A DNA stretch of 64,000 nt from Roseisolibacter agri (GTDB lineage Bacteria > Gemmatimonadota > Gemmatimonadetes > Gemmatimonadales > Gemmatimonadaceae), in the NCBI RefSeq assembly GCF_030159095.1, contig NZ_BRXS01000001.1:744001-808000 (forward strand). The letters are read 5' to 3'. Below are positions 44,047 to 52,610 of the stretch, one piece after another. The position numbers were made by a program, and so were the translations under genes. Below the pieces are notes generated by a model that saw nothing but the letters and a program-made list of their open reading frames with translations, was not told the origin of the DNA and made no database searches. The number at the start of each line of letters is the position of its first letter. The stretch's first letter is position 1.

Positions 44047-44206
44047 GGCGCGCCGGGCTGGCCGGTGGGGCGGGTGAGGTAGCTCACCGTCGCGCGCTGG
44101 CGAGCTCTTGCCGACCGCCGGTCCCGGCGAAACGTTCGCTCGGTCGAGTCTGCCCGTGGGGCGCATCTGCGCGCGCCGCATCGGCCGATTCCCGCACCGA
44201 CCGAAC

Positions 44207-45796
44207 ATGGCTTCCGTTCGCCCCCTCGCCGCCGTGCTGGCGGCCCTCGTCGTCGGCGCGTGTGCCGACGACGCGTCCGCGCCCCTCGCGCCGGCGGTCC
44301 CGGCCGCCCCGCGTCTGGCGGTCTCGCCCGGGCAGACCCAGCAGGAGCTGAAGTCCGCCCTCGACCTGATCGAGGACGACTACGACGCGGGCGCGCTCGA
44401 CAAGGAGAACGTCAACCGCTACCGCGAGTACGCGGTCTCGTCGCCGGACAAGCTCCCGTCCAAGTACCGCAGCTCGGCGCGCGGGAAGGACGCGACGCTG
44501 TCGATGGTGCAGATGGCGCGCGACTGGTCCACGCTCTCGGCCGCGACGCGCAAGGAGATCCGCGACCTGCGCGCGAACGGCTTCGGGAACCTGAAGCAGA
44601 CGAAGGAGACGGCGCACTACGTCCTGCACTACACGACGCAGGGCGACTGGGCCGTGCCCGCGCGCGACGCGGACCGCAACGGCACGCCCGACTTCATCGA
44701 CGCCGCCGCGGCCAGCTGGGAGCAGATCTGGCAGCGCGAGGTCGTGCAGCTCGGCTACGACGCGCCCAAGCTGACGACCGACGCCGCCGGCAACCCGACG
44801 AACAAGTTCCACGTGTACTACAAGGACATGCCGTATTACGGCTACTGCATGCCCGAGAACGTGGAGCTGACGACCACGAGCCCGGTGCCCCTCGGCACCG
44901 CGTCGGCGTGGATCGCCGTCGAGAACGACTTCGTCGGCTTCCCGCCGAACGACGAGGACGTCACGGGGACGGAGGTCGTGCGCACGGGCGCGCTGAAGGT
45001 GACGCAGGCGCACGAGTTCATGCACGCGCTGCAGTTCAACATCAACGTCTACCAGTCCGGGTGGCTGTTCGAGTCGCACGCCACGTGGGCGGAGGACGCG
45101 GTGTACGACGGCATCAACGACTGGCACTGGTACATCAACCGCTTCCTGCGCACGCCGGACCTGCCGGTGACGTCGCGGTTCGTGTACGGCTCCGCGTTCT
45201 TCCTCAACTGGGTGAGCGAGCGCGCGGGCGTGGATGCGCCGCGCCAGATCTGGCTCGCCGCGCGGGCCAACACCGCGACCGAGGCGGTGCGCCTCGCGGG
45301 GCTCGGCGGCTCGTGGGCGTCGATCGCGGCGTTCGCGCCCGCGCAGGCGACGCTCGCGATCGACGACTTCTCGGGCGGCGCGACGTCGGTGATCCCGAAC
45401 CCGAACACCACGCTGCTCCGGCGCGCCACGCACGACGCCTATCCGGTGAGCGTGCAGGTGCCCGCGGCCACCAAGCAGGCGGCCAACGGCGCGCCATGGG
45501 GCCTCGGCTCCAACTTCGTCGACTTCGTGCCCACGGCGACCAGCGAGACGCTGACGCTCACCGTCGACGGCGCGGACGGCCACGCGTGGCGCGCGTACGC
45601 GATCCTCACGAGCAAGAGCGGCACGACGAGCGTCGAGCCGATCACGCTGAATGCGTCGAGCGCGGGCACGCTGACGGTGCGCGGCTTCGGCCGGTCGGTG
45701 GCGAAGGTCACGCTCGCGGTGACGATCGCCGCGCGCGAGGGCGTGCAGGTGCCGTTCAGCTACGGCGCCACGCTCGGCGGCACGCTCGCGAACTGA
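44207..45796 (+). CDS. Putative secreted metalloprotease, MXAN_6640-like lipoprotein
   Basis: 529 aa from ATG 44207. Lipoprotein signal (lipobox VVGAC). After a Lys/Asp-rich pro-region (about 35-140) the catalytic part (about 140-330) has AHYVLHYTT, the DADRNGTPDFID Asp-rich loop (Ca-binding type), and the zinc site HEFMHALQF with GWLFESHATWAED downstream, as in MXAN_6640-type putative metalloproteases. The C-terminal third is beta-rich. Extracellular proteolysis is the likely role; activity is inferred from the HExxH motif only. Confidence 0.85.
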   Translation: MASVRPLAAVLAALVVGACADDASAPLAPAVPAAPRLAVSPGQTQQELKSALDLIEDDYDAGALDKENVNRYREYAVSSPDKLPSKYRSSARGKDATLSMVQMARDWSTLSAATRKEIRDLRANGFGNLKQTKETAHYVLHYTTQGDWAVPARDADRNGTPDFIDAAAASWEQIWQREVVQLGYDAPKLTTDAAGNPTNKFHVYYKDMPYYGYCMPENVELTTTSPVPLGTASAWIAVENDFVGFPPNDEDVTGTEVVRTGALKVTQAHEFMHALQFNINVYQSGWLFESHATWAEDAVYDGINDWHWYINRFLRTPDLPVTSRFVYGSAFFLNWVSERAGVDAPRQIWLAARANTATEAVRLAGLGGSWASIAAFAPAQATLAIDDFSGGATSVIPNPNTTLLRRATHDAYPVSVQVPAATKQAANGAPWGLGSNFVDFVPTATSETLTLTVDGADGHAWRAYAILTSKSGTTSVEPITLNASSAGTLTVRGFGRSVAKVTLAVTIAAREGVQVPFSYGATLGGTLAN

Positions 45797-45815
45797 CGCG
45801 CACGTATCCCTGAAG

Positions 45816-45855
45816 CGACGCGGCGCCGCGGGATCACTCCCGCGGCGCCGCGTCG
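45816..45855. terminator. Bidirectional hairpin terminator, 18-bp perfect stem
   Basis: Arms 45816-45833 and 45838-45855 with loop TCAC, between the convergent metalloprotease and TPR genes; it reaches to 2 bp from the TPR stop. Confidence 0.85.
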
Positions 45856-45856
45856 T

Positions 45857-46171
45857 TCAGGCGTCGTCCAGCTCCTCCAGGCGCGCCTCCAGCTCGTTCG
45901 CCATGCCGACGTGCCCGAAGCGGTGCGACGCGGCGATCCCCTTCTGCAGCGCGTCGCGTGCCTCGTCGGCGCGGTCGAGCGCGAGCAGCGCTTCCGCGAG
46001 GCGTCCCCACCCGTTCCCCTCGTCGTCGTACTTCCCGAGGTAGATGCGCAGATGCTCGACCGCCTCGTCCCACAGCCGCGCCTTCAGCAGCTCGTTGGCG
46101 AGGCCGAAGCGCGCGAGCGCGTTCTCGGGATGCTGCGCCACCATGGCGCGGAAGGTGTCGACGCGTGACAT
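45857..46171 (-). CDS. Small tetratricopeptide-repeat protein
   Basis: 104 aa. Two to three TPR helices: NALARFGLANELLKARLWDE, GNGWGRLAEALLALDRADE. Probably a protein-interaction scaffold; partner unknown. It is the last gene of a three-gene minus-strand run with the hydrolase and zinc-ribbon genes. Confidence 0.82.
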   Translation of the reverse strand: MSRVDTFRAMVAQHPENALARFGLANELLKARLWDEAVEHLRIYLGKYDDEGNGWGRLAEALLALDRADEARDALQKGIAASHRFGHVGMANELEARLEELDDA

Positions 46172-46192
46172 GCGAGGGGCAGGGAAGGACGA

Positions 46193-47017
46193 CTACTCGC
46201 GCGCCAGCAGCCGCGTGATGGCGTCGGCGACGGCGTGCGGCGCGTCCTCGGGGAGGAAGTGGCGCGCGTCGGGCACGACCTCGAGCTGCGCGCCCGGGAT
46301 CTCGCCCGCGAGGCGCTCCGCGACCGTGGGCGTGAGGAAGGGATCGTGCGCGCCGGTCAGCACCATCGTCGGCATCACGAGGTCGCGCAGCCGCGGCGCG
46401 AGCTGCACGGTCTCCGCGGCGTCGAGCGCGAGCAGGTGCTCCACGAGCGCGTCGCGCCCGTCGGCGGTCGCGAACGGCTTGAGGTACTTCTCCACCGACC
46501 GCGCGCCGACGTCGCCCTCGGCGTATCCGCGCAGCAGCTCGCGCCGCAGCAGCGTGAGGAGGAAGGTCGGCGGCAGGTGGCGCGTCAGCGGGAGCATCGC
46601 GCGCGCGAGCCGCAGCTCGCGCGGCGGCCAGCAGTCGTAGGCCACCGAGCTCACGAGCCCCAGGTGCGCGACGCGCGCCGGCCAGCGCACCGCCATCGCC
46701 TGCGCGACGCCGCCGCCCAGCTCGTGGCCCACGACGCACGCGAAGTTGATCCCCAGCACGTCCAGCAGCTCGACGACGCGCTCCGCGTGCGCGCGGACGC
46801 CGAGGGGGCGGCCCTGCGGCCGGTCGCTGCGGCCGTAGCCCAGCAGGTCGACGACGACCACGCGGTGGCCGTCGAGCAGCGCCGTCGCGACGCGCGCCCA
46901 CAGGTGCGACGAGCTGGGGAAGCCGTGCAGCAGCACGATCGGCTCGCCGCCGCCGCGCGTGCCGGCGGCGTAGTAGTACAGGCGCGCGCCGCCGACGTCG
47001 ATGAACTCGCCTCGCAT
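46193..47017 (-). CDS. Alpha/beta hydrolase with Glu at the nucleophile position
   Basis: 274 aa. LLHGFPSSSHLWARV is the oxyanion-hole His-Gly, DLLGYGRSDRP follows strand 4, and the nucleophile elbow reads GHELGGG, where Ser, Asp or Cys is expected. The Asp (TGAHDPFLT) and His (DARHFLPED) of the triad are present. The sequence most resembles the haloalkane dehalogenase/epoxide hydrolase branch, where the nucleophile is Asp in GHDWG. A Glu would be unusual, so activity is uncertain; the cap region (about 130-190) is Arg/Leu-rich. Substrate unknown. Confidence 0.87.
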   Translation of the reverse strand: MRGEFIDVGGARLYYYAAGTRGGGEPIVLLHGFPSSSHLWARVATALLDGHRVVVVDLLGYGRSDRPQGRPLGVRAHAERVVELLDVLGINFACVVGHELGGGVAQAMAVRWPARVAHLGLVSSVAYDCWPPRELRLARAMLPLTRHLPPTFLLTLLRRELLRGYAEGDVGARSVEKYLKPFATADGRDALVEHLLALDAAETVQLAPRLRDLVMPTMVLTGAHDPFLTPTVAERLAGEIPGAQLEVVPDARHFLPEDAPHAVADAITRLLARE

Positions 47018-47056
47018 GCGTGCCGCCGCCTCAGGCCCGCTGCCGCGCGTGGGCCA

Positions 47057-47275
47057 TCATCGCGGCGCGGGGGACACGCTCGCGTCCGGCACCACGAGCC
47101 CGCAGCAGCCGCAGTACCACCCGCCGGCGTCGGCGGCGGCGTCCACGTCCAGGCGTCCCAGCGAGGCACCGCAGCGCGGGCAGCGCGCCCGGGCGGGGCG
47201 CGGGGCGCGGTCGGGGGACGACGCGTCGTCGGAGCGGGAGGGTCGGTTCACGGGCGGGAAGATGCGGCGGTGCAC
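47057..47275 (-). CDS. Small zinc-ribbon protein
   Basis: About 72 aa if GTG 47275 is the start (GTG 47251 is an alternative). Near the end CPRCG and CGCCG form a four-Cys zinc ribbon 25 residues apart. It lies 39 nt before the hydrolase, after a terminator-like hairpin, so it probably begins the operon. Basic Pro/Arg-rich N-terminus. No Shine-Dalgarno; function unknown. Confidence 0.5.
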   Translation of the reverse strand: MHRRIFPPVNRPSRSDDASSPDRAPRPARARCPRCGASLGRLDVDAAADAGGWYCGCCGLVVPDASVSPAPR

Positions 47276-47316
47276 GACGCGGCCACAAGCGGCGCCCCGG
47301 CAGGACGGGAACGCAT

Positions 47317-47351
47317 GAGGGGCGGACCGGTCGACGACCGGCCCGCCCCTC
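47317..47351 (-). terminator. Hairpin terminator after Spy-like gene
   Basis: A 17-bp stem beginning GAGGGGCGG with one mismatch, downstream of the minus-strand gene ending at 47370. Confidence 0.7.
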
Positions 47352-47369
47352 CCGTGCACCAACCGTGCG

Positions 47370-47957
47370 TCAGGCGCCGCGACGCAGCGCCGCGCCCGGA
47401 CGCACCGCCGCACCACCGAAGCGCGCCTTCGGACCGCGCACGCCGCGGTCGCCGCGCGCCTGCCCGCGCTGCGCCATGCGCTGCTTCAGCTCGCTCACGT
47501 TGCGGTCGAACGCCGCCTGCTGCGACGGCTCCAGGACCGTGCGCAGGTCGGCGAACTGCCGGTCGGTCAGCTGCTGCATGCGGGCGCGCAGCTGCTCGCG
47601 CTGCGCGCGCGTTGCGACGCGCGTGGCGCTGTCGGGGCGCTGCCGCTCACCGCGGGCGGCCGAGTCGGACCGCGCGCGCTTCGGCGCCATCGCGCGCGCC
47701 TCGCTGGCGAGCTCGCGGCGCTGCTCTGCGTAGCGCTGCTGGACCTCGCGCACGCGGGTGCGCTGGGCGTCGGTGAGGGTGATGTCGCGGAAGAGGAGGC
47801 CGGCGGCGCGACCCACACGGTCGCCAGCGGCCTGGGGCTGCTGCTGCGCGCCCCGGCGCGGCTGCGGGCGCTGCGCCGGTGCCTGGGCGGAGAGGACGGC
47901 GGCTCCGAGCGTGAGCGCGGTGCCGAGGGAGAGGGCGCGAAGGGCGAGTGAACGCAT
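47370..47957 (-). CDS. Spy/CpxP-like periplasmic protein
   Basis: 195 aa from ATG 47957, with AGGAG nine bases upstream. Signal peptide (about 1-25, ending LSAQA). Two LTxxQ-type segments: LTDAQRTRVREVQQRYAEQRREL and LTDRQFADLRTVLEPSQQAAF, characteristic of the Spy/CpxP family of periplasmic chaperones. Arg/Gln-rich, helical. Tail is Gly/Arg/Ala-rich. In other bacteria these respond to envelope stress; here no regulator is adjacent. Confidence 0.85.
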   Translation of the reverse strand: MRSLALRALSLGTALTLGAAVLSAQAPAQRPQPRRGAQQQPQAAGDRVGRAAGLLFRDITLTDAQRTRVREVQQRYAEQRRELASEARAMAPKRARSDSAARGERQRPDSATRVATRAQREQLRARMQQLTDRQFADLRTVLEPSQQAAFDRNVSELKQRMAQRGQARGDRGVRGPKARFGGAAVRPGAALRRGA

Positions 47958-48121
47958 TGCGGACTGCTCCTGACCTGGTGAGACGGGTCGCAGGTCGGCA
48001 CCACCCGACAGGGCGGCCCGGGTGCTGCGCCAGTCACGGCCCGTCATCGCGCCACTCGGGTACATCGCCGGGCGCGCACGGACCATGCACGTGAGGAGAG
48101 ACGGCGGCCGCGGCTGGCCGT

Positions 48122-48129
48122 TAACCGCG
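48122..48129 (+). promoter_or_regulatory. Single TAACCGCG site
   Basis: The same octamer as the arrays at 4347 and 10038, but unrepeated. It may be coincidence. Confidence 0.25.
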
Positions 48130-48168
48130 CGCAGGCGTGGACGTTCTGGCGTCGCGCCGGAATTTCCG

Positions 48169-48176
48169 TAACTTGG
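48169..48176 (+). promoter_or_regulatory. Putative -10 box TAACTTGG
   Basis: 76 bp upstream of the likely GTG start at 48245 of the next gene and inside the longer ORF, which argues against the 48137 ATG. Confidence 0.35.
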
Positions 48177-48244
48177 CCTCCGCCGCCGGGTTCGCCGGCT
48201 CCATCGGGCCCCGGCGCGCGTCGCCCGACCCCGACCCCGAGCAC

Positions 48245-49399
48245 GTGACCGCACCCGTCACTCCTCCGACGGACCCGTTCGACGCCCTGGACGAGGCGCC
48301 CGCCACGCTCGCCGCGAGCTCGCCGCCGGCCGCCGTGCGTCCGCCGCCGCCGTCCCCGGTGACCGTCCCGATGGGCTGGCTGCTCGACAAGGCGCCGTAC
48401 GCCATCCGGGCGCGCGCGCTGCTCGAGCTCGGCAACGTGACCGGCAAGGCGGCCGAGGACGCGCAGCGGATCGCCATCGCCCACCGTCCGGCCGTACGGC
48501 TGGCGCTGGGACAGGGGCGCGACGGCACGTGGGGCGGGCGCATGCTCACCCTTCCGCGCAGCGACGACCCCGAGTTCACGGACGTCGGTACGGTGCCCGC
48601 CGTGCGCCGGCTGGCCGAGTACGGGTGGCCGACCGACTCGCCGCCGCTGTGGCTGGCGCGCCGGCCGCTCTTCCGGCTGCTGGCGCAGGACGACGACCCG
48701 CGCTTCCTGTACGAGCTGCGGACCGAGCTGCCCGACCCGTCGCTCGCGCAGCACGGCCGCCTGCGCCTGCGTGAGGCCGCCGCGGCCACGCTGGCCCAGC
48801 TCGGCTTCGAGACCGATCCGCGGCTCCGTGGGGCCGCCACGCGCCTGCTGGACCGCATGGGCGCGTTCCTGAAGGCAGAGGCCCCCGCCGCCGGTGTCCT
48901 GCCCGAGTCGGCGCTGCCGCCGTCGATGGACGCGCTGCTGATGCTGGCGCACATGCCCGTCTTCCGCAACGAGCACGCGGAGGACATGAGCCGGCTGACC
49001 GCGTTCCTGATGCAGCCGGCGCCGTCGGGCGTGGTGAAGCAGCGCGTCGGCAAGACGACGCTCCCGCAGCCGCGCCTGATCATGGGCGACCCGCTGGTGG
49101 ACGTCGGCGACCCGGACGGCAAGTCGATGCCGCGCGTCCTCGCCTGGCTGGAGCTGTTCGCGCGCCTGGGCATCCTGCGCCGCCACCAGCCATGGTGCGT
49201 CCTGCTGGATCGGCTGCTGGAGCTGCGCGACCACGAGGGCCGCTGGACGCGCCCCGTGGGCACACCGGCCCCGGATCCGCTCACCTGGCCCACGGCGCCC
49301 CTCGGGTCGCCGGCCGAGCGTGGCGAGTGGTCGGCGGACGCCACCTTCCGGCTCGCGCTCATCGCCCGCCTGTCCGGCCGGCCGCTCGAGCTGGTCTGA
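48245..49399 (+). CDS. Conserved-looking protein of unknown function, alpha-helical repeat type
   Basis: 384 aa from GTG 48245; the ORF is open back to ATG 48137 but a promoter-like box lies within that extension. The N-terminus is Ala/Pro/Ser-rich. From about residue 50 it has helical repeats with patterns such as WLLDKAPYAIRARALLEL, LREAAAATLAQLGFETDP and LLELRDHEGRWTRP, reminiscent of the alpha/alpha toroid of prenyltransferase-like or squalene-cyclase-like proteins. I do not recognise a family. No signal peptide. It heads a probable operon with the hydrolase, helicase and DUF218 genes. Confidence 0.72.
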   Translation: MTAPVTPPTDPFDALDEAPATLAASSPPAAVRPPPPSPVTVPMGWLLDKAPYAIRARALLELGNVTGKAAEDAQRIAIAHRPAVRLALGQGRDGTWGGRMLTLPRSDDPEFTDVGTVPAVRRLAEYGWPTDSPPLWLARRPLFRLLAQDDDPRFLYELRTELPDPSLAQHGRLRLREAAAATLAQLGFETDPRLRGAATRLLDRMGAFLKAEAPAAGVLPESALPPSMDALLMLAHMPVFRNEHAEDMSRLTAFLMQPAPSGVVKQRVGKTTLPQPRLIMGDPLVDVGDPDGKSMPRVLAWLELFARLGILRRHQPWCVLLDRLLELRDHEGRWTRPVGTPAPDPLTWPTAPLGSPAERGEWSADATFRLALIARLSGRPLELV

Positions 49400-49454
49400 G
49401 GCGCGGACGGTCGCGCTGACGAAGGTCCTGCCCGGCCGCCGGCCGGCCGACGCG

Positions 49455-50345
49455 GTGTTCCCGGCGGGGCGCGCCGGGCATCGGGTGCGGCCGGTCATCC
49501 TCCCCGACGGGGAGCGCGTGCGCGTGGTGCACTGCCCGCCGCCGGCGGACGCGTCGGGTGACGTGCCCGCGGTCGTCTGCGTGCACGGATGGGGCTGCTC
49601 GGCGTTCAGCTTCAACCGGGTGCTGCGGCCGATCGCGGACGCGGGCTGCGACGTCTACGCGCCGGACCTGCGCGGGCACGGCTGGTCCGACAAGCCGCAG
49701 GACCTCGCGCGCTACACGCCCGAGGCGCTGGGCACCTGGCTGCTGCGGGTGGTGGATGCGCTGCGTCTGGAGCGCGCCGTGCTCGTGGGGCACTCGATGG
49801 GCGGCGCGGTCGTGCTGCACGCCGCGCTGCAGGCGCCGGCGCGCGCCGCGGGGCTCGTGCTGCTGGCACCGGTGGGCTTCGGCACCATCCCGCGCATCGG
49901 GCTGCTGCGCACGCTGACGCCCGACGCGCTGGTGCCGCTGCTGCCGTACCTGGCGTTCCGGGCGGTGGTCGACGTCGGGCTCCGCACCGGCTACGGCGCC
50001 ATCGGCGCGCCGAGCGCGGACGACGTGGACGAGTACTGGGCACCGACCGCGGATCCGGCGTTCGCGCGCGCGGTGCGGCTGGTCGCGCACGCGTTCGACT
50101 GGAGCCCGACCGATCCGCGCGTGCTCGAGGGGCTGGCGTGTCCCGCGCACGTCGTGCTGGGGGAGCGCGACAACCTGATCTCGAGCCCGAGCGTGCGCGC
50201 GCACGTGGCGCGCGTCGCGGGGCTGCGCGTGGACGAGGTGCCGCGCGCCGGCCACGTGCTGCCGGAGGAGGTGCCGGACGCCGTCGTGCGCGCGGTGGTG
50301 GACGACGCGCGCGCGTGGTGGCGCCCCGATCGCGGCGCCTCCTAG
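49455..50345 (+). CDS. Alpha/beta hydrolase (lipase/esterase-like)
   Basis: About 296 aa from GTG 49455; the true start could be as early as 49320. CVHGWGCSAFSF is the oxyanion-hole motif; the nucleophile elbow is VGHSMGGAV (Ser). Acid and base are in VVLGERDNL and RAGHVLPEE. It resembles broad-specificity esterases and C-C bond hydrolases, so the substrate cannot be named. It is 21 nt upstream of the RNA helicase start. Confidence 0.85.
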   Translation: MFPAGRAGHRVRPVILPDGERVRVVHCPPPADASGDVPAVVCVHGWGCSAFSFNRVLRPIADAGCDVYAPDLRGHGWSDKPQDLARYTPEALGTWLLRVVDALRLERAVLVGHSMGGAVVLHAALQAPARAAGLVLLAPVGFGTIPRIGLLRTLTPDALVPLLPYLAFRAVVDVGLRTGYGAIGAPSADDVDEYWAPTADPAFARAVRLVAHAFDWSPTDPRVLEGLACPAHVVLGERDNLISSPSVRAHVARVAGLRVDEVPRAGHVLPEEVPDAVVRAVVDDARAWWRPDRGAS

Positions 50346-50352
50346 CTCTCGC

Positions 50353-50360
50353 TAGCTTCG
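50353..50360 (+). promoter_or_regulatory. Putative -10 box TAGCTTCG, possibly a leaderless promoter
   Basis: Ends 6 bp before ATG 50367 of the helicase; transcription from it would begin at or near the start codon. Confidence 0.3.
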
Positions 50361-50366
50361 TTGCAC

Positions 50367-51569
50367 ATGGCTTCGATTCTCGCTCCCACCGCCGACGCGC
50401 CCGCCGAGGCGCCCATCGCCGAGGCGCCGCCTCCGACCTTCGCCGAGCTCGGGCTGGCCGAGCCGATCCTGCGCGCCGTGGCCGACCGCGGCTACGAGCG
50501 GCCGTCCCCGATCCAGGCGCAGGCGATCCCGGTGATCCTGCGCGGACGCGACATCATGGGCCTCGCGCAGACCGGCACCGGCAAGACGGCGGCGTTCTCG
50601 CTGCCGGTGGTGCACCGGCTGCTGGGCGGCCCGCGGCGCACGCGCGTGCTGGTGCTGACGCCTACGCGCGAGCTCTGCCTGCAGGTGGAGGCGAGCTTCC
50701 GCGCCTACAGCGAGCACGCGGAGCTGTCGGTGGTGGCGGTGTACGGCGGCGTGCCGTACGAGGTGCAGGAGGAGGCGCTGCGCGGCGGCGTGGACGTCGT
50801 CGTCGCGACCCCGGGCCGCCTGCTCGACCACCTCGAGAAGGGGAACGTGGTGTTCGACGACCTCGAGGTGCTGATCCTCGACGAGGCGGACCGCATGCTC
50901 GACATGGGGTTCGCGCCGCAGATCAACCGCGTCGTCGAGCAGATCCCGCCGTACCGGCAGACGCTGCTCTTCAGCGCGACGATGCCACCCGAGGTCGAGG
51001 CGCTGGCGCGGAAGTACCTGCGCAAGCCGGTGGTCGTGCAGGTCGGGCGCCGCAACACCGCGACCAAGACGGTGACGCACGCGGTCTATCCCGTGCCGCG
51101 CGACCGCAAGAGCCGCCTGCTGGTGGAGCTGCTGCGCAAGCCGGAGATGGACACGGTGCTGGTGTTCGTGCGCACGAAGCCGAACGCGGACCGCGTGGTG
51201 CGGCACCTGGAGGGCGCGGGGATCACGGCGGTCGCGATGCACGGCGACAAGACGCAGGTCCAGCGCGTGCAGGCGCTGGAGGACTTCCGCAGCGGCGTGG
51301 TGCGCGTGCTGGTGGCGACCGACATCGCGCAGCGCGGGCTCGACATCTCGAACATCTCGCACGTCATCAACTACGACGTGCCCGAGCAGGCCGAGGACTA
51401 CGTGCATCGCATCGGCCGGACGGGGCGCGCGGCGGCGACGGGCGACGCGTACACGTTCATGGCGCCCGACGAGATCGCGACGGTGCGCCTGATCGAGCGC
51501 GTGATCGGGCAGGAGATCCCACGCATCTCGGTGCCGGGGTACGACTTCGGCACGTTCGTCGCCGACTGA
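50367..51569 (+). CDS. DEAD-box ATP-dependent RNA helicase
   Basis: 400 aa from ATG 50367. All helicase motifs are present: Q motif (PSPIQAQAIP), motif I AQTGTGKTA, Ib TPGRLLDHL, motif II LDEADRMLD (DEAD), III FSATMP, VI HRIGRTGRA. A minimal core without the basic C-terminal tail of RhlE or CsdA. It unwinds RNA, probably in ribosome assembly or mRNA decay, or in cold adaptation. An Ala/Pro-rich N-terminal stretch of about 25 residues precedes the core. Confidence 0.95.
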   Translation: MASILAPTADAPAEAPIAEAPPPTFAELGLAEPILRAVADRGYERPSPIQAQAIPVILRGRDIMGLAQTGTGKTAAFSLPVVHRLLGGPRRTRVLVLTPTRELCLQVEASFRAYSEHAELSVVAVYGGVPYEVQEEALRGGVDVVVATPGRLLDHLEKGNVVFDDLEVLILDEADRMLDMGFAPQINRVVEQIPPYRQTLLFSATMPPEVEALARKYLRKPVVVQVGRRNTATKTVTHAVYPVPRDRKSRLLVELLRKPEMDTVLVFVRTKPNADRVVRHLEGAGITAVAMHGDKTQVQRVQALEDFRSGVVRVLVATDIAQRGLDISNISHVINYDVPEQAEDYVHRIGRTGRAAATGDAYTFMAPDEIATVRLIERVIGQEIPRISVPGYDFGTFVAD

Positions 51570-51581
51570 CGGACGCGGCGC

Positions 51582-52436
51582 GTGAGCTGGGGACGGAGCG
51601 CGGGCCACGGCCCGCGTACGGGCTATCGCGGCGCGAACGCCCCGACGGAGAGCGTGGCGCGCCGCGCGCTCCGCGGCGGCGTGCTGGCGGCGCTCGTCTG
51701 GGTGCTGCTGGCGCGACTCGGCGTGCAGGACATGATCGGCATCGCGGAGCTGCGCGGCCTGCCGATCGCCGTCGTGGTGGGCGCGCTCCTGGGCTTGGCG
51801 GGCTGGCTCTCGCCCGTGTGGCTGCTGGCGTCGGTCGCGACGCTGACGCTGATCGCGGTCACGGCGACGCCGGTCATGCGCCCCGCGGTGGCCGCGCTGC
51901 TGCCGCGCGACGCGGCCGCCGACGCGACGGGCGCCGACGCGGTGTTCGTGATGTCGTCCGCGGTGACCGACGACGGGATGCTGGCGGGGCAGGGGCCGGA
52001 GCGCCTGCTGCACGGGCTCGCGCTGGTGCGCGCGTCGGGGCTCCCGCTGGTGGTGAGCGCCGTGCGACGCGGCCCGAGCGGCGTCAGCTCGCTGGACGAC
52101 CAGCGCGCGCTGGCGGGGCTGGCCGGCGTCGACCGGCTGACGGTGTTCGACTCGGTGGGCTCGACGCGCGACGAGGCGGTACGGCTGGCCGCGACGGCTC
52201 GTGCGCGCGGCTGGCGGCGCGTGGCGGTGGTGACGTCGCCGCTGCACGCGCGCCGCGCCTGCGCGACGGTGGCGCGCACGGGGCTCGCGGTGCGCTGCGT
52301 GCCGTCGCCGTCGCGCGAGCTCGGGCTGCGCGGACCGACGCCGCTCTCGGGCACCGAGGTGCGCGCCCGCGCCTTCGGCCTCTGGGCGTACGAGTGGGCG
52401 GCGTGGTGGACGTATCGGGCGCGCGGATGGGTGTGA
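51582..52436 (+). CDS. DUF218/YdcF-like membrane protein
   Basis: 284 aa from GTG 51582, 12 nt after the helicase stop. Two or three membrane helices (about 30-100) and a cytosolic or periplasmic C-terminal DUF218 domain (about 120-265): ADAVFVMSSAVTDDG, RLLHGLALVRASGLPLVVS, VAVVTSPLHARRA. SanA/ElyC-type DUF218 proteins are linked to envelope integrity and lipid-carrier metabolism; the exact role is unknown. It ends just before the palindromic element. Confidence 0.85.
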   Translation: MSWGRSAGHGPRTGYRGANAPTESVARRALRGGVLAALVWVLLARLGVQDMIGIAELRGLPIAVVVGALLGLAGWLSPVWLLASVATLTLIAVTATPVMRPAVAALLPRDAAADATGADAVFVMSSAVTDDGMLAGQGPERLLHGLALVRASGLPLVVSAVRRGPSGVSSLDDQRALAGLAGVDRLTVFDSVGSTRDEAVRLAATARARGWRRVAVVTSPLHARRACATVARTGLAVRCVPSPSRELGLRGPTPLSGTEVRARAFGLWAYEWAAWWTYRARGWV

Positions 52437-52440
52437 GGGG

Positions 52441-52610
52441 ACGATAAGGCGGAGGACGGAAGAGCGGAGGACGGAACGGCGGAAGACGATAGGGCGTGAA
52501 ACGGAAAGGCGGACCTCCCGGCTCGACGCTTCGAGCTTGGAAGGTCCGCGGTTTCGTTTCACGCCCCATCGTCCTCCGCTTCACCGTCCTCCGCCGTTCC
52601 GTCCTCAGCC
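52441..52610. repeat. Interspersed palindromic element, copy A
   Basis: About 170 bp of imperfect inverted repeat; two arms of about 80 bp built from short units such as GGAGGACGG and CGTCCTCCGC, centred near 52525 on GCTCGACGCTTCGAGC. It lies between the convergent DUF218 and prepilin genes. It would form a long hairpin in RNA or extruded DNA. A second full copy is at 58894-59054 and a half copy at 23604-23660. Confidence 0.85.

Noticed and set aside
47057-47416. 119-residue version of the zinc-ribbon ORF
   Set aside because: Its first 47 codons run across the terminator hairpin and the end of the upstream gene; a shorter start is likelier.
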